64,000 nucleotides of DNA, taken from positions 1,610,501 to 1,674,500 of the forward strand of contig NC_090772.1 of NCBI RefSeq assembly GCF_001761485.1. The letters run 5' to 3'. Shown here piece by piece: positions 40,656 through 50,875 of this stretch. This DNA is from Yarrowia lipolytica (Eukaryota; Ascomycota; Dipodascomycetes; Dipodascales). Position 1 is the stretch's first letter. Each line of letters begins with the position of its first letter. The position numbers were made by a program, and so were the translations under genes. A model generated the notes under the pieces. The model was not told the origin of the DNA, made no database searches, and saw nothing but the letters and a program-made list of their open reading frames with translations.

Positions 40656-41068
40656 GTCTGGGACGGTGGTGGTTGTTGGGCCTGGGGGGTGATTTGGTCC
40701 AGGCTGCTGGATGTGGCCGAGGCAGACACGGTCTGTTTGACCGGCTTAGTGGACATGTTCGTGGGGTTGGAGTGTGACGGGTTGAGCTGGCTTGACGGTT
40801 GGGGCGGTTGGGACGAAAAAGTGGGCTGCTGGCCGGTCAAGGAGGAGTGTCTTGATTTGGACGAGTTTCTGGAGGAGGGGGAGTGGTGGGAGGTGGAAGA
40901 GGAGCTGGAGGAGCTGACACGTGACGAGCCCTTGCTGGTGGCTGACTTGATGACAGCCTTGAGCGAGTTTGACTTGTGCATCATGGGCTCGCCGTTGCCG
41001 TTTTGGTGCGCCTGCCCACTAAGGGCATTGTGATGGCTCTGCAAAGTCGAGACACTCGAGTTTCCCAT
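39350..41068 (-). CDS. Methyltransferase-like protein, C-terminal part (572 residues from internal ATG)
   Basis: This is the larger part of a gene that begins at 42180 and is split by a tandem duplication. From the ATG at 41068 it encodes 572 residues: a Ser/Gln-rich disordered region with a run of glutamines (near 40617-40653), then a class I SAM-methyltransferase-like domain. The domain contains LPFSDNYFDIISAKCLWYLI (about 405) and the post-motif LRRVLKPGGYIETLICDF (about 430). The SAM-binding motif I position reads VLEFQGITKEQWSW, which lacks the usual glycine-rich GCGTG, so cofactor binding may be weak or absent. The fold resembles fungal Lae1/UMTA-like methyltransferases, but the substrate is unknown. 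Without the duplication the protein would be about 789 residues. Confidence 0.75.
40617..40653. repeat. (TTG)n microsatellite encoding polyglutamine
   Basis: About twelve tandem TTG triplets on the plus strand. They encode a Gln run in the minus-strand methyltransferase-like protein. Length is likely polymorphic. Confidence 0.95.
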
Positions 41069-41142
41069 CTTGTTGGTCGGAATGAAGGCTATAAAGCCAT
41101 TGTCGTCGTCGTCGGACGAGAGATCGGGAGACAGCGGCGATC
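40683..41142. repeat. Tandem duplication, copy A (460 bp)
   Basis: This segment is identical by eye to 41144-41603. A single extra A at 41143 joins the two, giving a period of 461 bp. The copies contain the same coding segment of the methyltransferase-like gene. Since 461 is not a multiple of three, the frame shifts between the copies. Confidence 0.95.
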
Positions 41143-42180
41143 ATGGGGGGTGATTTGGTCCAGGCTGCTGGATGTGGCCGAGGCAGACACGGTCTGTTTG
41201 ACCGGCTTAGTGGACATGTTCGTGGGGTTGGAGTGTGACGGGTTGAGCTGGCTTGACGGTTGGGGCGGTTGGGACGAAAAAGTGGGCTGCTGGCCGGTCA
41301 AGGAGGAGTGTCTTGATTTGGACGAGTTTCTGGAGGAGGGGGAGTGGTGGGAGGTGGAAGAGGAGCTGGAGGAGCTGACACGTGACGAGCCCTTGCTGGT
41401 GGCTGACTTGATGACAGCCTTGAGCGAGTTTGACTTGTGCATCATGGGCTCGCCGTTGCCGTTTTGGTGCGCCTGCCCACTAAGGGCATTGTGATGGCTC
41501 TGCAAAGTCGAGACACTCGAGTTTCCCATCTTGTTGGTCGGAATGAAGGCTATAAAGCCATTGTCGTCGTCGTCGGACGAGAGATCGGGAGACAGCGGCG
41601 ATCCGTGGACCAGATGGAGCTTGGATCGGGGAGTGGAGGGAGGGTGGAGTGAGGCGTTGACGCTGCTATTTGACCCGCTTGCTGACACTCGAGCTCCTGC
41701 GGGCCCGTCCAAACCTTGCTGGGTGCAACCTTGTTTGTTGCGGGGTTGTGGTGCAGGGGGGGCCGACATGACAGAAGATGCGGAGGACGACGGAGTAGGC
41801 ACCCGGTGTTCAAAGTCGTGAAGAGACACGGACCCTGTGGCGGTGCGCGGGCCGAGGCTGGAGAAGGACGACGACCGTTTCGATTCTACGCTGCTTAGCG
41901 ACGTGGACGACCGGTTGGTGGCGCTGCTGGCGTAGCCAGGGTTTCGGTGCTGGTGGTGGTGCTGTTGGTGACTTGCCAGTGCAGGAGCCCCCAGGGTAGA
42001 GTTTGAGATACGAGTTTTTGGTTTTGCGGTCTGGCTGGTAGACTGGAAGTGGCCGGGGTCTGGTGTGGGCAGCGCGGCGGGCGAGCCACCATCGCGCCTT
42101 TTTATAGACGCCTTTCGCAGCACGTCCAGGTCCTGTTTTTTAGTGACAAACGTGAATAGGTCCGTGGAATTACGGTTCAT
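41089..42180 (-). CDS. Methyltransferase-like protein, N-terminal part (363 residues, ends at duplication joint)
   Basis: The true gene start is the ATG at 42180 (MNRNSTDLFTFVTKKQD). The first 345 residues are Ser/Pro-rich and disordered. At the joint between the duplicated segments the frame shifts, and after 18 unrelated residues it stops at 41089. The next ATG (41068) reopens the native frame 18 bases later. Both copies encode MGNSSVSTLQSHHNALSG, so the internal start is a product of the duplication. No canonical intron (GTGAGT with CTAAC) is present inside the duplication that could remove one copy. Either the gene is broken in this strain, two proteins are made, or the duplication is an assembly error. 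Confidence 0.75.
   Translation of the reverse strand: MNRNSTDLFTFVTKKQDLDVLRKASIKRRDGGSPAALPTPDPGHFQSTSQTAKPKTRISNSTLGAPALASHQQHHHQHRNPGYASSATNRSSTSLSSVESKRSSSFSSLGPRTATGSVSLHDFEHRVPTPSSSASSVMSAPPAPQPRNKQGCTQQGLDGPAGARVSASGSNSSVNASLHPPSTPRSKLHLVHGSPLSPDLSSDDDDNGFIAFIPTNKMGNSSVSTLQSHHNALSGQAHQNGNGEPMMHKSNSLKAVIKSATSKGSSRVSSSSSSSTSHHSPSSRNSSKSRHSSLTGQQPTFSSQPPQPSSQLNPSHSNPTNMSTKPVKQTVSASATSSSLDQITPHDRRCLPISRPTTTTMAL
41144..41603. repeat. Tandem duplication, copy B (460 bp)
   Basis: Second copy of the 460-bp segment. It is continuous with the native 5' coding sequence on the minus strand, so it is the copy read in the original frame. Confidence 0.95.
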
Positions 42181-42824
42181 GGCTATGTTAGCTAGACAAT
42201 CGAGGGCAAAGGGCCAAGGGCGAAGGGCGAAGAGCGAAAATCAAAAATCAAAAATCAAAATCAAAAATCAAAACCAAAAAAAAAAAGCCTGAAGAAAGAC
42301 AAGGAGAGGGGAATGTAAGGGAGAAGAGCTAAGACAGCCAATCGATACGATGGCACCCAGTGCGAGAGAAAGATTCAACAAGACTTTGGTCCACTATTCT
42401 CACGTGCGGTGAGCCCATTCGAGAACAAAGAATAGCGTCACTTTTCTCCCCAACGGCCACAAAATCTCCTCCCCATAACTGCGCTCCTCATCGTGTCTTA
42501 ATGGAAGGGCTAATTTGGGCCCGAAAAGTCCAATAGGCTCAGCAGCGGCCTCAGTCAAGCAGCAGCTACAAGGGCAGTTTAATGAGGTGTTTGTCGGAGA
42601 CTTTCGGGAGACTGAGATACGAGTGTACTGTCGCAGACGGGCGTCTGATACTTTGTGCTAGAAGCTGACTGTTTGAATACCATGGATGGAGGCTTTTCTG
42701 ATGACCAATCAGTAGATACAGTATCATGTCCTATCGTAGATAGGACGTGTTTTGGAAGCGATCGTGTCGTCTGTGCAACATAAATGTTCGCTCAAAAACA
42801 GCCCGTCTCGTGTTGTCTGGGTCT

Positions 42825-42890
42825 CTAGTGTCGTCTGGGTAGTGTCGTCGGGGTCCCTAGTGTCGTCTGGGTCTCTAGTGTCGTATGGTG
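42825..42890. repeat. Degenerate tandem repeat of GTGTCGTCTGGGT
   Basis: Four to five copies of CTAGTGTCGTCTGGGTCT and shortened forms occur in tandem. No function is evident. Confidence 0.75.
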
Positions 42891-44827
42891 TGGTGTCTCT
42901 GTCCTTGTGTCGTGTCCCTGCCTCGTATCGCCCTGCTTTTGCCTGTCACTATCACACCCTGCAAACGTCATACTCACTGAAAACAATCCGTCCAAAAGTC
43001 GCGTGCTTGGTGCTCGGGTCGTCAGTCGCGGTCGGTCCAACTAGAAAACAGTACAGAGGAAACACAAACGCACACGTCACGTCCAATACCACCCACCATG
43101 ATCTTCACCTCTTGATCGACACGGACTAGCCCCTACGTGATACACTACCATCAGAGTTCGCGCCGTGGAAAGACAATGACGGTGTGTTAAAGAATACAGA
43201 CACTGCTATTGGGAATGCTCCTACTACCAATAGATCCATCGCATTGAGAATTCCATTTCACACACTCGTCCACTGCGATACGTACGATAGCTACAATAGT
43301 CCTTGCCTTGTACCACCAACTGTTTTGGCGTCCAGGGCCTACCTACCCCAACTTTGATATTACTCTACTCCACAACTGCACGAAAAATAGCCCAACAAGA
43401 CGACGCACAGAAAGAGTGGACTAAAAATACAGTAGTCAGGTCAAAGAGACGATCGAGTAGCGGCCCCTCTATGCTATCGGCACACCACAAAATATTGAGT
43501 AATTCAGTTCAGTCGCGACAGACAGAGACACACTATATTTCTTGCTGTGGCGCTGAAATTTTGTTTCCATCTTTTAAAATATATATATATTTTTTCGTGC
43601 AAGATTCACATGCTTTTACAGTTCAGGCTGCATGTTGCACCAAACCCAAACACTTAAATGGCCCTTCTAAATTACGAGTCAAAGGCACAGGCCGCTAAAA
43701 TCGGGTTATTTTGGCGTTTGCACTCCAGGGACCAATTAGTAAGGGGACTAGCTCGCGTTTTGATTACTAAGCCCGGTATCATTTTCCCTCCAATAGCCGA
43801 TTTCCCACCGACGATCTCCACACACCGAGCTCACATGTGCATGGAAGCGACCCAATCCATGTGGGACCGTTTTTCGCTTGGGTTGCTTTAATTACGAGAC
43901 AATAGGCGGGACTGGAGTTGCACGTGACGTCTGTAGAGTTTGGCGAGGTTGAGAACTTGCAATGATTCGGGAAAATTGCAAGTATTCGGGGCACTGCAGA
44001 CTGGTTGAATACGTTGTAGAGGTTAGGGCGGCGGAGAGAGTAATCTCTTGTTCATCTTTTGTTTCTGCAGCTGCTGTAATATAAGACCAGAGGTGGTTAT
44101 TTGGAACTGCATGGATGCATTGTTGAGTGCGGTACTTGTACGAGCACGTTCAATATATATATACTGTATATATATATCGGGTGAAAATCAGGAGAAATTG
44201 AATAAAATCGGAAACCGTTTGAAAAATAGTCTACAAGTATAACAAAATAACAAAAGGTGGCAAGGTGGCAAGGTCGCAAGATCTCCTCCGCCTGAATGAA
44301 TGTTGTTCGGAAGCCGATCGGTAACTTCTTCCGACACTCTAAAGATTCTAATCCCAGTCTGACGACAAAAATTGCTTGATTGCAGGGGGAACAAGTGGTA
44401 ATACCAGTATCGTTCGGAATGTATTGTATTGTAGGATACTGATTATATATATATAAAAAACCTTTTGCGGTACGAATCAGTACTTGTACTGGATTGAATA
44501 GAGGCTTCCATTTAATTGTGTACGCCAAACGAGAAGGATTTGTCTCTTATATGAACAGCGATGAGAACAGTGGCAAGCTTGTATCTACCGTACAGTATCG
44601 TACACTGGTAGAATATATTATTCAGCATGAGTTTTGTTGGTACCGTATTTGACGTGTTGATCTACATACAGTACAAGCACATTAGCCGAGGATGAATACA
44701 GAAGATACAGTAAAAGCTGGGGTCTCTGTAAAATTGATCTGGTTATACAGTACATATGACGTAGAAGTATATTGTATTGTACATCTTGCACTCGTACCAT
44801 ACAGTAGTATTGTACATACTGCACTCG

Positions 44828-44876
44828 CATCTACCACACTCACCACACTCACCACACTCACCATACTCGTATTTCG
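44828..44876. repeat. 9-bp tandem repeat ACTCACCAC
   Basis: Four near-perfect copies, with the flanking units diverged (ACTCGCATCTACCAC and ACTCACCATACTCG). It lies in noncoding DNA. Confidence 0.8.
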
Positions 44877-45340
44877 GCGAATGATTACACTTTGCAAGGT
44901 TCTCCTGGAAAAGAAATTATCTGACCGTGCTGTGTCTGTCAATCCAGTCAATGTCTCGGAAGGACTTTGCAGTCTCAGAAATAAGGTTGCAGATTTTAAA
45001 ATTATACGGGTCTGGTTTTGACGATATGGTCAAGAAATGACGAGGCAAAACCACCCAAACGACGATCGGTCGCGTCTTACCCGTTTGAGCTCGCTTCATG
45101 TACCCAAGCCCCATCTGCTGAAATCGCCCCATTTCTGCGCACATCAACAATGGCGCACGCCACCCCACAAGGTTTGTCTGCGTCATGCATCTCTTTGTAC
45201 CTTGTCTCCACTTCATCTGGTAAAGTGAACGTCATGGACCAGTGCTATATACACGTTTGACTACAAGTAGTGTGGCAAGCTGCTGCTGTTTAGCCAACCC
45301 GAGCAGCCACAAACACATCTCCATTCGCGCATACACTGTC

Positions 45341-45380
45341 TGTTGACGCCTGTTGACATCTGTTGACGTCTGTTGACATT
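45341..45380. repeat. Tandem TGTTGAC repeat, 11-12-bp unit
   Basis: TGTTGACGCC, TGTTGACATC, TGTTGACGTC and TGTTGACATT follow each other. The TGTTGAC core is constant. It lies about 1.4 kb upstream of the zinc-cluster gene. Confidence 0.8.
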
Positions 45381-46744
45381 GTGGGGTGTGTTATATGTAT
45401 CGTACTAGTACCTACCGGTGACGAGTACCGGTATGGGTATGTACTGTACCCCTCTTGTGGATGTCCCTTAATTTGGTTTAATTAAATGCTGCCGGGGTGC
45501 CAACTGTTGAGGAGGGTCTTTGGTCTTTGATTCGGGGTTTGCAACTTCCCCACGTCACAATTGGTTGCAATTCTCCGTCTCTGTAGGGCCACCGGTATCG
45601 ATATGTTTCATCGGGGTTTGTAGCATGCGGTAGTGTCCAGATGCTTGAAAAAGAAATAATACCGTATGTACTGTGCAAGTAATTACAGTAAAAAAATATA
45701 TTCACGCCCAACGCCCGAGAATGGCCAATCAAAGCGTGCGCCGGTATCTCGTCGATACGGCCATTGTTGGCATCAGCTGTCGTGTGTGCAGGGTGCGCTG
45801 CTTGGCGGCACCTGTTCGGCGGTGTTTGCGTTGTTGAGGACAGGACGCAAGAGTAGAGGCGTGTGGCAGAGACATCTACTACAGTAGCGCGGTTGCCACA
45901 GGAATGTCTCTGTCGATGATTGACAGCACAAGCCACTGGCACTGGCACCGCGGTGGCGTCGAGGTCGCGCCACAGCCCATCGCATGCACTTCTATGCATA
46001 GATCTGGACTGAGTCAGAGACGACCTCAGTAGCAGTATATGCTCTGTAATTGGGAGTTTCAAACGCCGGAAACCAATGCACTTGGCCCCTTGAAACCGAA
46101 TCTGTCGTCTAAGATTTCCCGCTTCTCTTTTTTCGCCCTATTTTTTTCGGTATTTGAATACATACTTGTCTCCGTTTGGCAGACCCTCAACAGTCCCTCA
46201 ATTCCCTTAACTCCGCTGACAGTTATTATGCTGCACCGAGCGACCCCTACCCTAACTAAAAAACCATATGCCTGGGACTACTTGAACGTTGGGTTTTAAG
46301 TTCCGGCATGAGCTATTAACACCAGGTCGTAGTCGTAGCTGAACGGGTAATATCACGCCAGAAAGGGTGTATCTGGGTCACAAGTGGGCCTGCCCCGAGT
46401 CTCCAGCTTCCTCCGGGTCTCTGGGTCCCCTCAACCCCCGAAAACTTGCTCCCAAAGAAACCCATCTCGTCTGCACCAAACGGACTGCATCCAAACTGTA
46501 TTCTCAGACTCCAACATGACAAGATTTCGGTGATTCAGACGACAACAGTATTGAACTCTTTGAGCACTGTGCGTATAGAGACCAGAGACGGAAGCGACAC
46601 GAACACGAAAAGTACGCAACAGACTCGTCTCAGACACATCTTCATTGGACGCAGAAACAACACCCAATCATTACACAACAGCAGACACATACACCAAGAC
46701 ATCAACACCACCACGCGGACAGACATCTCACGGAGACAAACAAG

Positions 46745-49036
46745 ATGTCCAAAAAATCGACCTCGCCGCCGTCGTCGCCATCGTCAGCCGGCTCGTCGTC
46801 CAAGCCCAAAAAACCTGACCCGGCCGTACGCAAGACCAGATCGAAAACAGGCTGTTTGACATGCCGAAGACGGCGGGTAAAGTGCGACGAGGCTCGGCCA
46901 ACGTGTATGAATTGCATCAAGGCTGGCCGCAAATGCGACTACAACATGCGACTTTCGTTCCGGTCGGGCCTATCGTCCAAGCTCATGCAGCAGATTGGGA
47001 AAACAGAGGTGGGCGAACAAGTGATGGACTTTTCGGATACAGATACCCTGCGGTTTGCACACACGGAAAGCGTGCCGGCCAGCTCACAGCAACCGCCGCT
47101 GTATGTGAACTTTCCCGTCAAGGAGGAGTCACAATCGGAAGGCAGGCTCGATCGGGAAGTCCCTAGATTCCAGGTGGTCAAAAAGGAGGATCTCGAGCAT
47201 GAGTGGAGAGTGGAGACGGTGACGGAGGGAACAGTAACCGAGCTGGCAGACACAACAGATGAGCACAGAAAACAGACCGGGGAGGTCCCAGTCCATCAGC
47301 AACAGCAGCCTGCCCCTGTGGTTTTCCAGGCCTACGAGCCGGATTGCAAACAACCAAAGACAGTGGTGGATGTGCAAGTCGAACAAGTGCCGCCTCTTCA
47401 GCGCGACATGCTGCACTATGTCCCGTCAGCGACGGAGTCGCCTCTGTCAAACCCCATCGCCATCTTCCTGCTCAGAGAGTATGTGTACAAGCACGGTCAG
47501 GGTATCTCATGCTACGACAGATACAACGTGTCTCCTGCGTCGATCTTCGATGATGTCAACCACCACAGCTTGCGGGGCATTTCAAACTTCTGGACCTTCG
47601 ATGTCCCACTGGCAGCTCTCACCTGTGATTTCTTACTACATGCCGTGCTAGCTTGGTCGGCCTTGAACCACTCCATGTTCGCCCCCGAAGACTCACAGTA
47701 CAAGCTGCTTGGCATGGAGCATTACCACACATCCATTCAGTTGCTTTCATCTGAGATCCGCATGGGCACCTACAAACACAATCCAATGCCTGCTGCTGCC
47801 ACATGTTTGATTCTGGCATTCTTTGAGACATATTGTGGCGATCTGGGCAACTGGTTTAGACACATGACCGGTGCCCATGAGATCATCCGAGAAACCACTC
47901 TGTCTGAGCTATCTCATATTGGAGAGGTTCACTCCGTTTTCGGCCTCCAGCAGCTGGAGTTGTTGTATTCATATCTCCGTATGGATATCATGCATTCTAT
48001 AGTGGGTGGAACCGGAACTTTTGCTCCCTGGCAGTTTTGGGCTTCGGTTCCTTCAAGAGTGGCGTCCAACCCTGCAGTCTATGCAAACGACGAGATTCTC
48101 AAGATATTTGCACGAATCTGTTTCTACATTGAGGAGGAGAATGTTCGAAAGCGGGGCGGCACAGTCCAGCAGTCGAATGAGCGATTCAACGAGAGTCTCA
48201 GCAAGTGGAAAGAGCTCAAAGACATTATTGCTCAGTTCAGAAACACATTTTCTGGTCTTCTGGCACCCCAGCCTCTTCGTGGACCACCGGAACTGTCTCC
48301 CTTTGGTCCTAAATCTAACCGAGCCAGTTACCACCATGATCTTGTGGCAGCATTTCTCGCTACAGCTGAAATTCTGTTGCATCGAATCGATCCCAACGTG
48401 CCCGTGATGGGATTTGCAGCAATTCCGTTCACAGCAAAGGCGTGTATAGAGCCTATGCTGGAGGTGATTCGTAGCCTGCCGGTCTCTCCCAAGTCGTTTA
48501 TGGTGTCTGATATTTACACCACCGACCAGACCGGTATATGTCTGAGTCACGGTGAAAAGCTGCAGATACTATGCTCTTTCACCGTGCCTTTCTTCTTGGC
48601 AGCTGTTCAGGTGATGGAGCCTGCTCAGCATGAGTTTGTTGCCTGCTGGTTTCAGGATATGTACCAGAGTACTGGTTTCAAGACTGCTCTGATTATCAAG
48701 AACTCGCTGCTTCGAGGATGGTCCGATGCGCGAAAACGAATGGCTGCGCGATCTGCTTCTGCCTCTCCCGCGTCTGCTTCTGAGTCGCCCGAGAGCGTGG
48801 TTTCCCCCGAGTCTTCCACCTCTTCTGTTACAGAGGGCAAACCCCGAATCCGGATGGATAATGGTACGTTAATGGGCTACGATGGCAAGCCTGTGGACTC
48901 GGTGTCTGATCCAGCCAACCGGGTGAGATTTGCGCATGGAGTTCTTGGGGACACGACGGAGATGATACAGAAGTTGAAACTGAGCGAGAGTGAGAGTGAT
49001 GGCCACAGTCCCCAGTCGCAGCAGGAGCACCTGTGA
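46745..49036 (+). CDS. Zn(II)2Cys6 fungal transcription factor
   Basis: This single-exon gene encodes 763 residues. The binuclear zinc cluster has Cys at 37, 40, 47, 54, 57 and 64 (CLTCRRRRVKC then CMNCIKAGRKC), after a Lys/Arg-rich stretch. A fungal-specific transcription factor domain follows from about 230, with HAVLAWSALNHSMF, GMEHYHTSIQLLSSEI and CLILAFFETYCGDLGNWFRHMTGAHEII, the latter typical of the Fungal_trans_2 group. A Ser/Glu-rich region (about 665-705) and a Ser-rich acidic C-terminus may activate. It would bind CGG-type sites as a dimer. The target pathway cannot be told from sequence. The start is the first ATG, well placed before the cluster. The 4.6 kb upstream region suggests elaborate control. 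Confidence 0.92.
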   Translation: MSKKSTSPPSSPSSAGSSSKPKKPDPAVRKTRSKTGCLTCRRRRVKCDEARPTCMNCIKAGRKCDYNMRLSFRSGLSSKLMQQIGKTEVGEQVMDFSDTDTLRFAHTESVPASSQQPPLYVNFPVKEESQSEGRLDREVPRFQVVKKEDLEHEWRVETVTEGTVTELADTTDEHRKQTGEVPVHQQQQPAPVVFQAYEPDCKQPKTVVDVQVEQVPPLQRDMLHYVPSATESPLSNPIAIFLLREYVYKHGQGISCYDRYNVSPASIFDDVNHHSLRGISNFWTFDVPLAALTCDFLLHAVLAWSALNHSMFAPEDSQYKLLGMEHYHTSIQLLSSEIRMGTYKHNPMPAAATCLILAFFETYCGDLGNWFRHMTGAHEIIRETTLSELSHIGEVHSVFGLQQLELLYSYLRMDIMHSIVGGTGTFAPWQFWASVPSRVASNPAVYANDEILKIFARICFYIEEENVRKRGGTVQQSNERFNESLSKWKELKDIIAQFRNTFSGLLAPQPLRGPPELSPFGPKSNRASYHHDLVAAFLATAEILLHRIDPNVPVMGFAAIPFTAKACIEPMLEVIRSLPVSPKSFMVSDIYTTDQTGICLSHGEKLQILCSFTVPFFLAAVQVMEPAQHEFVACWFQDMYQSTGFKTALIIKNSLLRGWSDARKRMAARSASASPASASESPESVVSPESSTSSVTEGKPRIRMDNGTLMGYDGKPVDSVSDPANRVRFAHGVLGDTTEMIQKLKLSESESDGHSPQSQQEHL

Positions 49037-49094
49037 TCGAAGCATTTGTGGACATGAACAAGACGGTCAAATTGGGGAATTTGCATCCTAAAGT

Positions 49095-49138
<44 letters not shown>

Positions 49139-49545
49139 CCAAATAGACTAACTTGATTGTATAATAATTTATTAAAGCTGCGCCATTGCGGTGCATTGAC
49201 CGAGACGGTGATGTGGGTTTTGGGTAGTTTCAGATGGCTATATACAAGATCAGAATGTACATCGCGATATGGAATTCTTACTGGTAATACATGAAAATGA
49301 CTGGTCTTCGCGACTCGCCATGTTTGGTATGACAGTCACAATATCTAGTGTGTTTCTTACAGGTACAGTACAGTACATACATGTACATGTACGTGCATCT
49401 GATACACACGGTACGTATGTGGTTTCTGCCTCATGTATATGATATCACCAGACTGTGGAAAGATTGTATGAGGCTTGGGTGAGTGTGGATGGGTATTTAT
49501 GGAAGACGAAGGGACACCAAAAGTACCACAATTATCATGTTTGGA
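49037..49545. other. Spacer after the zinc-cluster gene
   Basis: About 500 bp holding a CA microsatellite (49098-49137) and GTAC-rich palindromic motifs near 49368-49395. Nothing else is recognised. Confidence 0.55.
49098..49137. repeat. (CA)20 microsatellite
   Basis: About 20 perfect CA dinucleotides immediately after the zinc-cluster gene. Length is likely polymorphic among strains. Confidence 0.97.
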
Positions 49546-49701
49546 ATGTCTTCGCAGCCGCAGAAAAAGTGTCATATCTGCCACTTGCATTACTCACTCG
49601 CCAGCTACGACAAGCATGTCAAGAAGTGCGAGGAGATGTACAACATTCGGTGGAACAGGGAGAAGGAGGAGATTCAGCTGGACAACAAGAAGACGACGTG
49701 A
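49546..49701 (+). CDS. Small C2HC-type zinc-finger protein (about 51 residues)
   Basis: The frame carries KKCHICHLHYSLASYDKHVKKC, a CxxC...HxxxC finger of the zf-C2HC_2 type found in small nucleic-acid or protein-binding proteins. It ends in a charged helix with NREKEEIQLDNKK. Codons in this stretch are strongly Yarrowia-like (CAG, AAG, GAG, GAC, AAC), which supports real coding. The start is uncertain: ATGs at 49489, 49537 and 49546 are in frame. I chose MSSQPQ because codon bias begins there. A coding-like stretch with MAKLEDMLKRRAFDIL sits in another frame at 49783-49834, so a spliced or longer gene is possible, but no canonical intron connects them. Confidence 0.45.
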   Translation: MSSQPQKKCHICHLHYSLASYDKHVKKCEEMYNIRWNREKEEIQLDNKKTT

Positions 49702-50875
49702 CTGGGGTTGGTTGAGCAAGGTCGATTGGTTTGTTCCTGTGGTGGTTGGTGGTGGTGTTGGTGGTCCCGGTTCCACGTTCGAGATGGCAAAGTTGGAGGA
49801 TATGCTTAAGAGGAGAGCTTTCGATATCCTGTGAAGTGGAGCAATTATATTACAAGTATATTGGCTATTCTATCTCGTCATGATGTAGTTGACGTGGATG
49901 AAGTGAAGTACAACAGAAGCAAATGTAACTAATTTCAAGTACAGTACGATACTAAACGAGTTGTATCCACCTCTGTGTCATTCAATTGGCCCAAATATCA
50001 AGTTTCTATGAGACTGCTCCTCAGATCATACTGGCGCTCAGGCAAAGACGAAGACTATACGTACGAGTACATACTACATCTTTGAGACGAAAGCAAATAT
50101 CTACCTACAGTACATGCCTTCAGAATGTCGCTACAAACCGTCAGAATCTCAGACCGTCCACCCCATCCCTTTCCACAGCTCAAATACGTCTTACATCAAG
50201 AGTAACATTGCCATTCTTCAACCGATATACAAGTCTTCCAAAAGTAACGACCATCTGGACTGAATCCTCTTCTCTTCGAGAATATCAAGTTGTATTTCAG
50301 CTGACTAATCCTGGTCAAACATGAGATGACGGCTAAAGACCTACCGCAATCTTACGCCTACCGGTACAACTTCAGCTAAACAATTCCTTCTCATGTTCTC
50401 GAGAATGTCCTGTTCAATCGAAACGAAAGTTCAGGTCTCGGTTCCCATATGGCGCTACTGTGAGATGACACTTGTTTTGTCAAAACTGTCTCATTGTCTA
50501 ACAATGGGATCCCATGAACCAATCATCCTCCACCCAACCGCTCACCGACCCAGCCGCATTTACATTCCTGATCTACACTTCCTAAATCACATCCAAATCT
50601 TGTTGGTGGCTACCCCGGCTTGTTGATCAACCTCGGTAAAATTGACTTTAGAGATGCACACTAACATATGATTTTAACTCGCTGATAACGTAATCGCGAT
50701 GAGCTCGCCTACAAGATACAAATGATGGGAAGGCCAACGGCCCGGGATAATGTACAGTTTTCTGCTTCGTTCATACATTCATAATTATTTTAATAACTCC
50801 TCCCACAGCGTTTCCTAAGAACGGCTTATAACGAAAGATGAGTTCATCTCCAGGTAGTGGTGCACTGCCGCCTGA
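49702..50875. other. Intergenic region between the C2HC ORF and RPE1
   Basis: About 1.2 kb with no supported gene. The coding-like segment near 49783-49834 is mentioned with the C2HC entry. AT-rich 3'-end signals precede RPE1's stop. Confidence 0.55.

Larger units (their letters stand above)
42181..46744. other. Long intergenic region between two divergent genes
   Basis: A 4.6 kb divergent region with no supported gene. It holds a CAAAAAT tract at 42238-42285, a GTGTCGTCTGGGT tandem cluster at 42825-42890, a GGTTAGGG at 44021-44028, an ACTCACCAC array at 44836-44872, a TGTTGAC array at 45341-45380, and TTACCCG near 45077. The longest frame (45478-46062, minus) has no family resemblance. Its length suggests a complex promoter for the zinc-cluster gene. 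Confidence 0.55.

Noticed and set aside
40584-41494. Open frames on the plus strand over the methyltransferase-like gene
   Set aside because: Antisense shadows of Ser-rich coding sequence; they duplicate only because the segment is duplicated.
45478-46062. 194-codon frame on the minus strand
   Set aside because: No motif, unbiased codons and it overlaps repetitive promoter-type sequence of the zinc-cluster gene.
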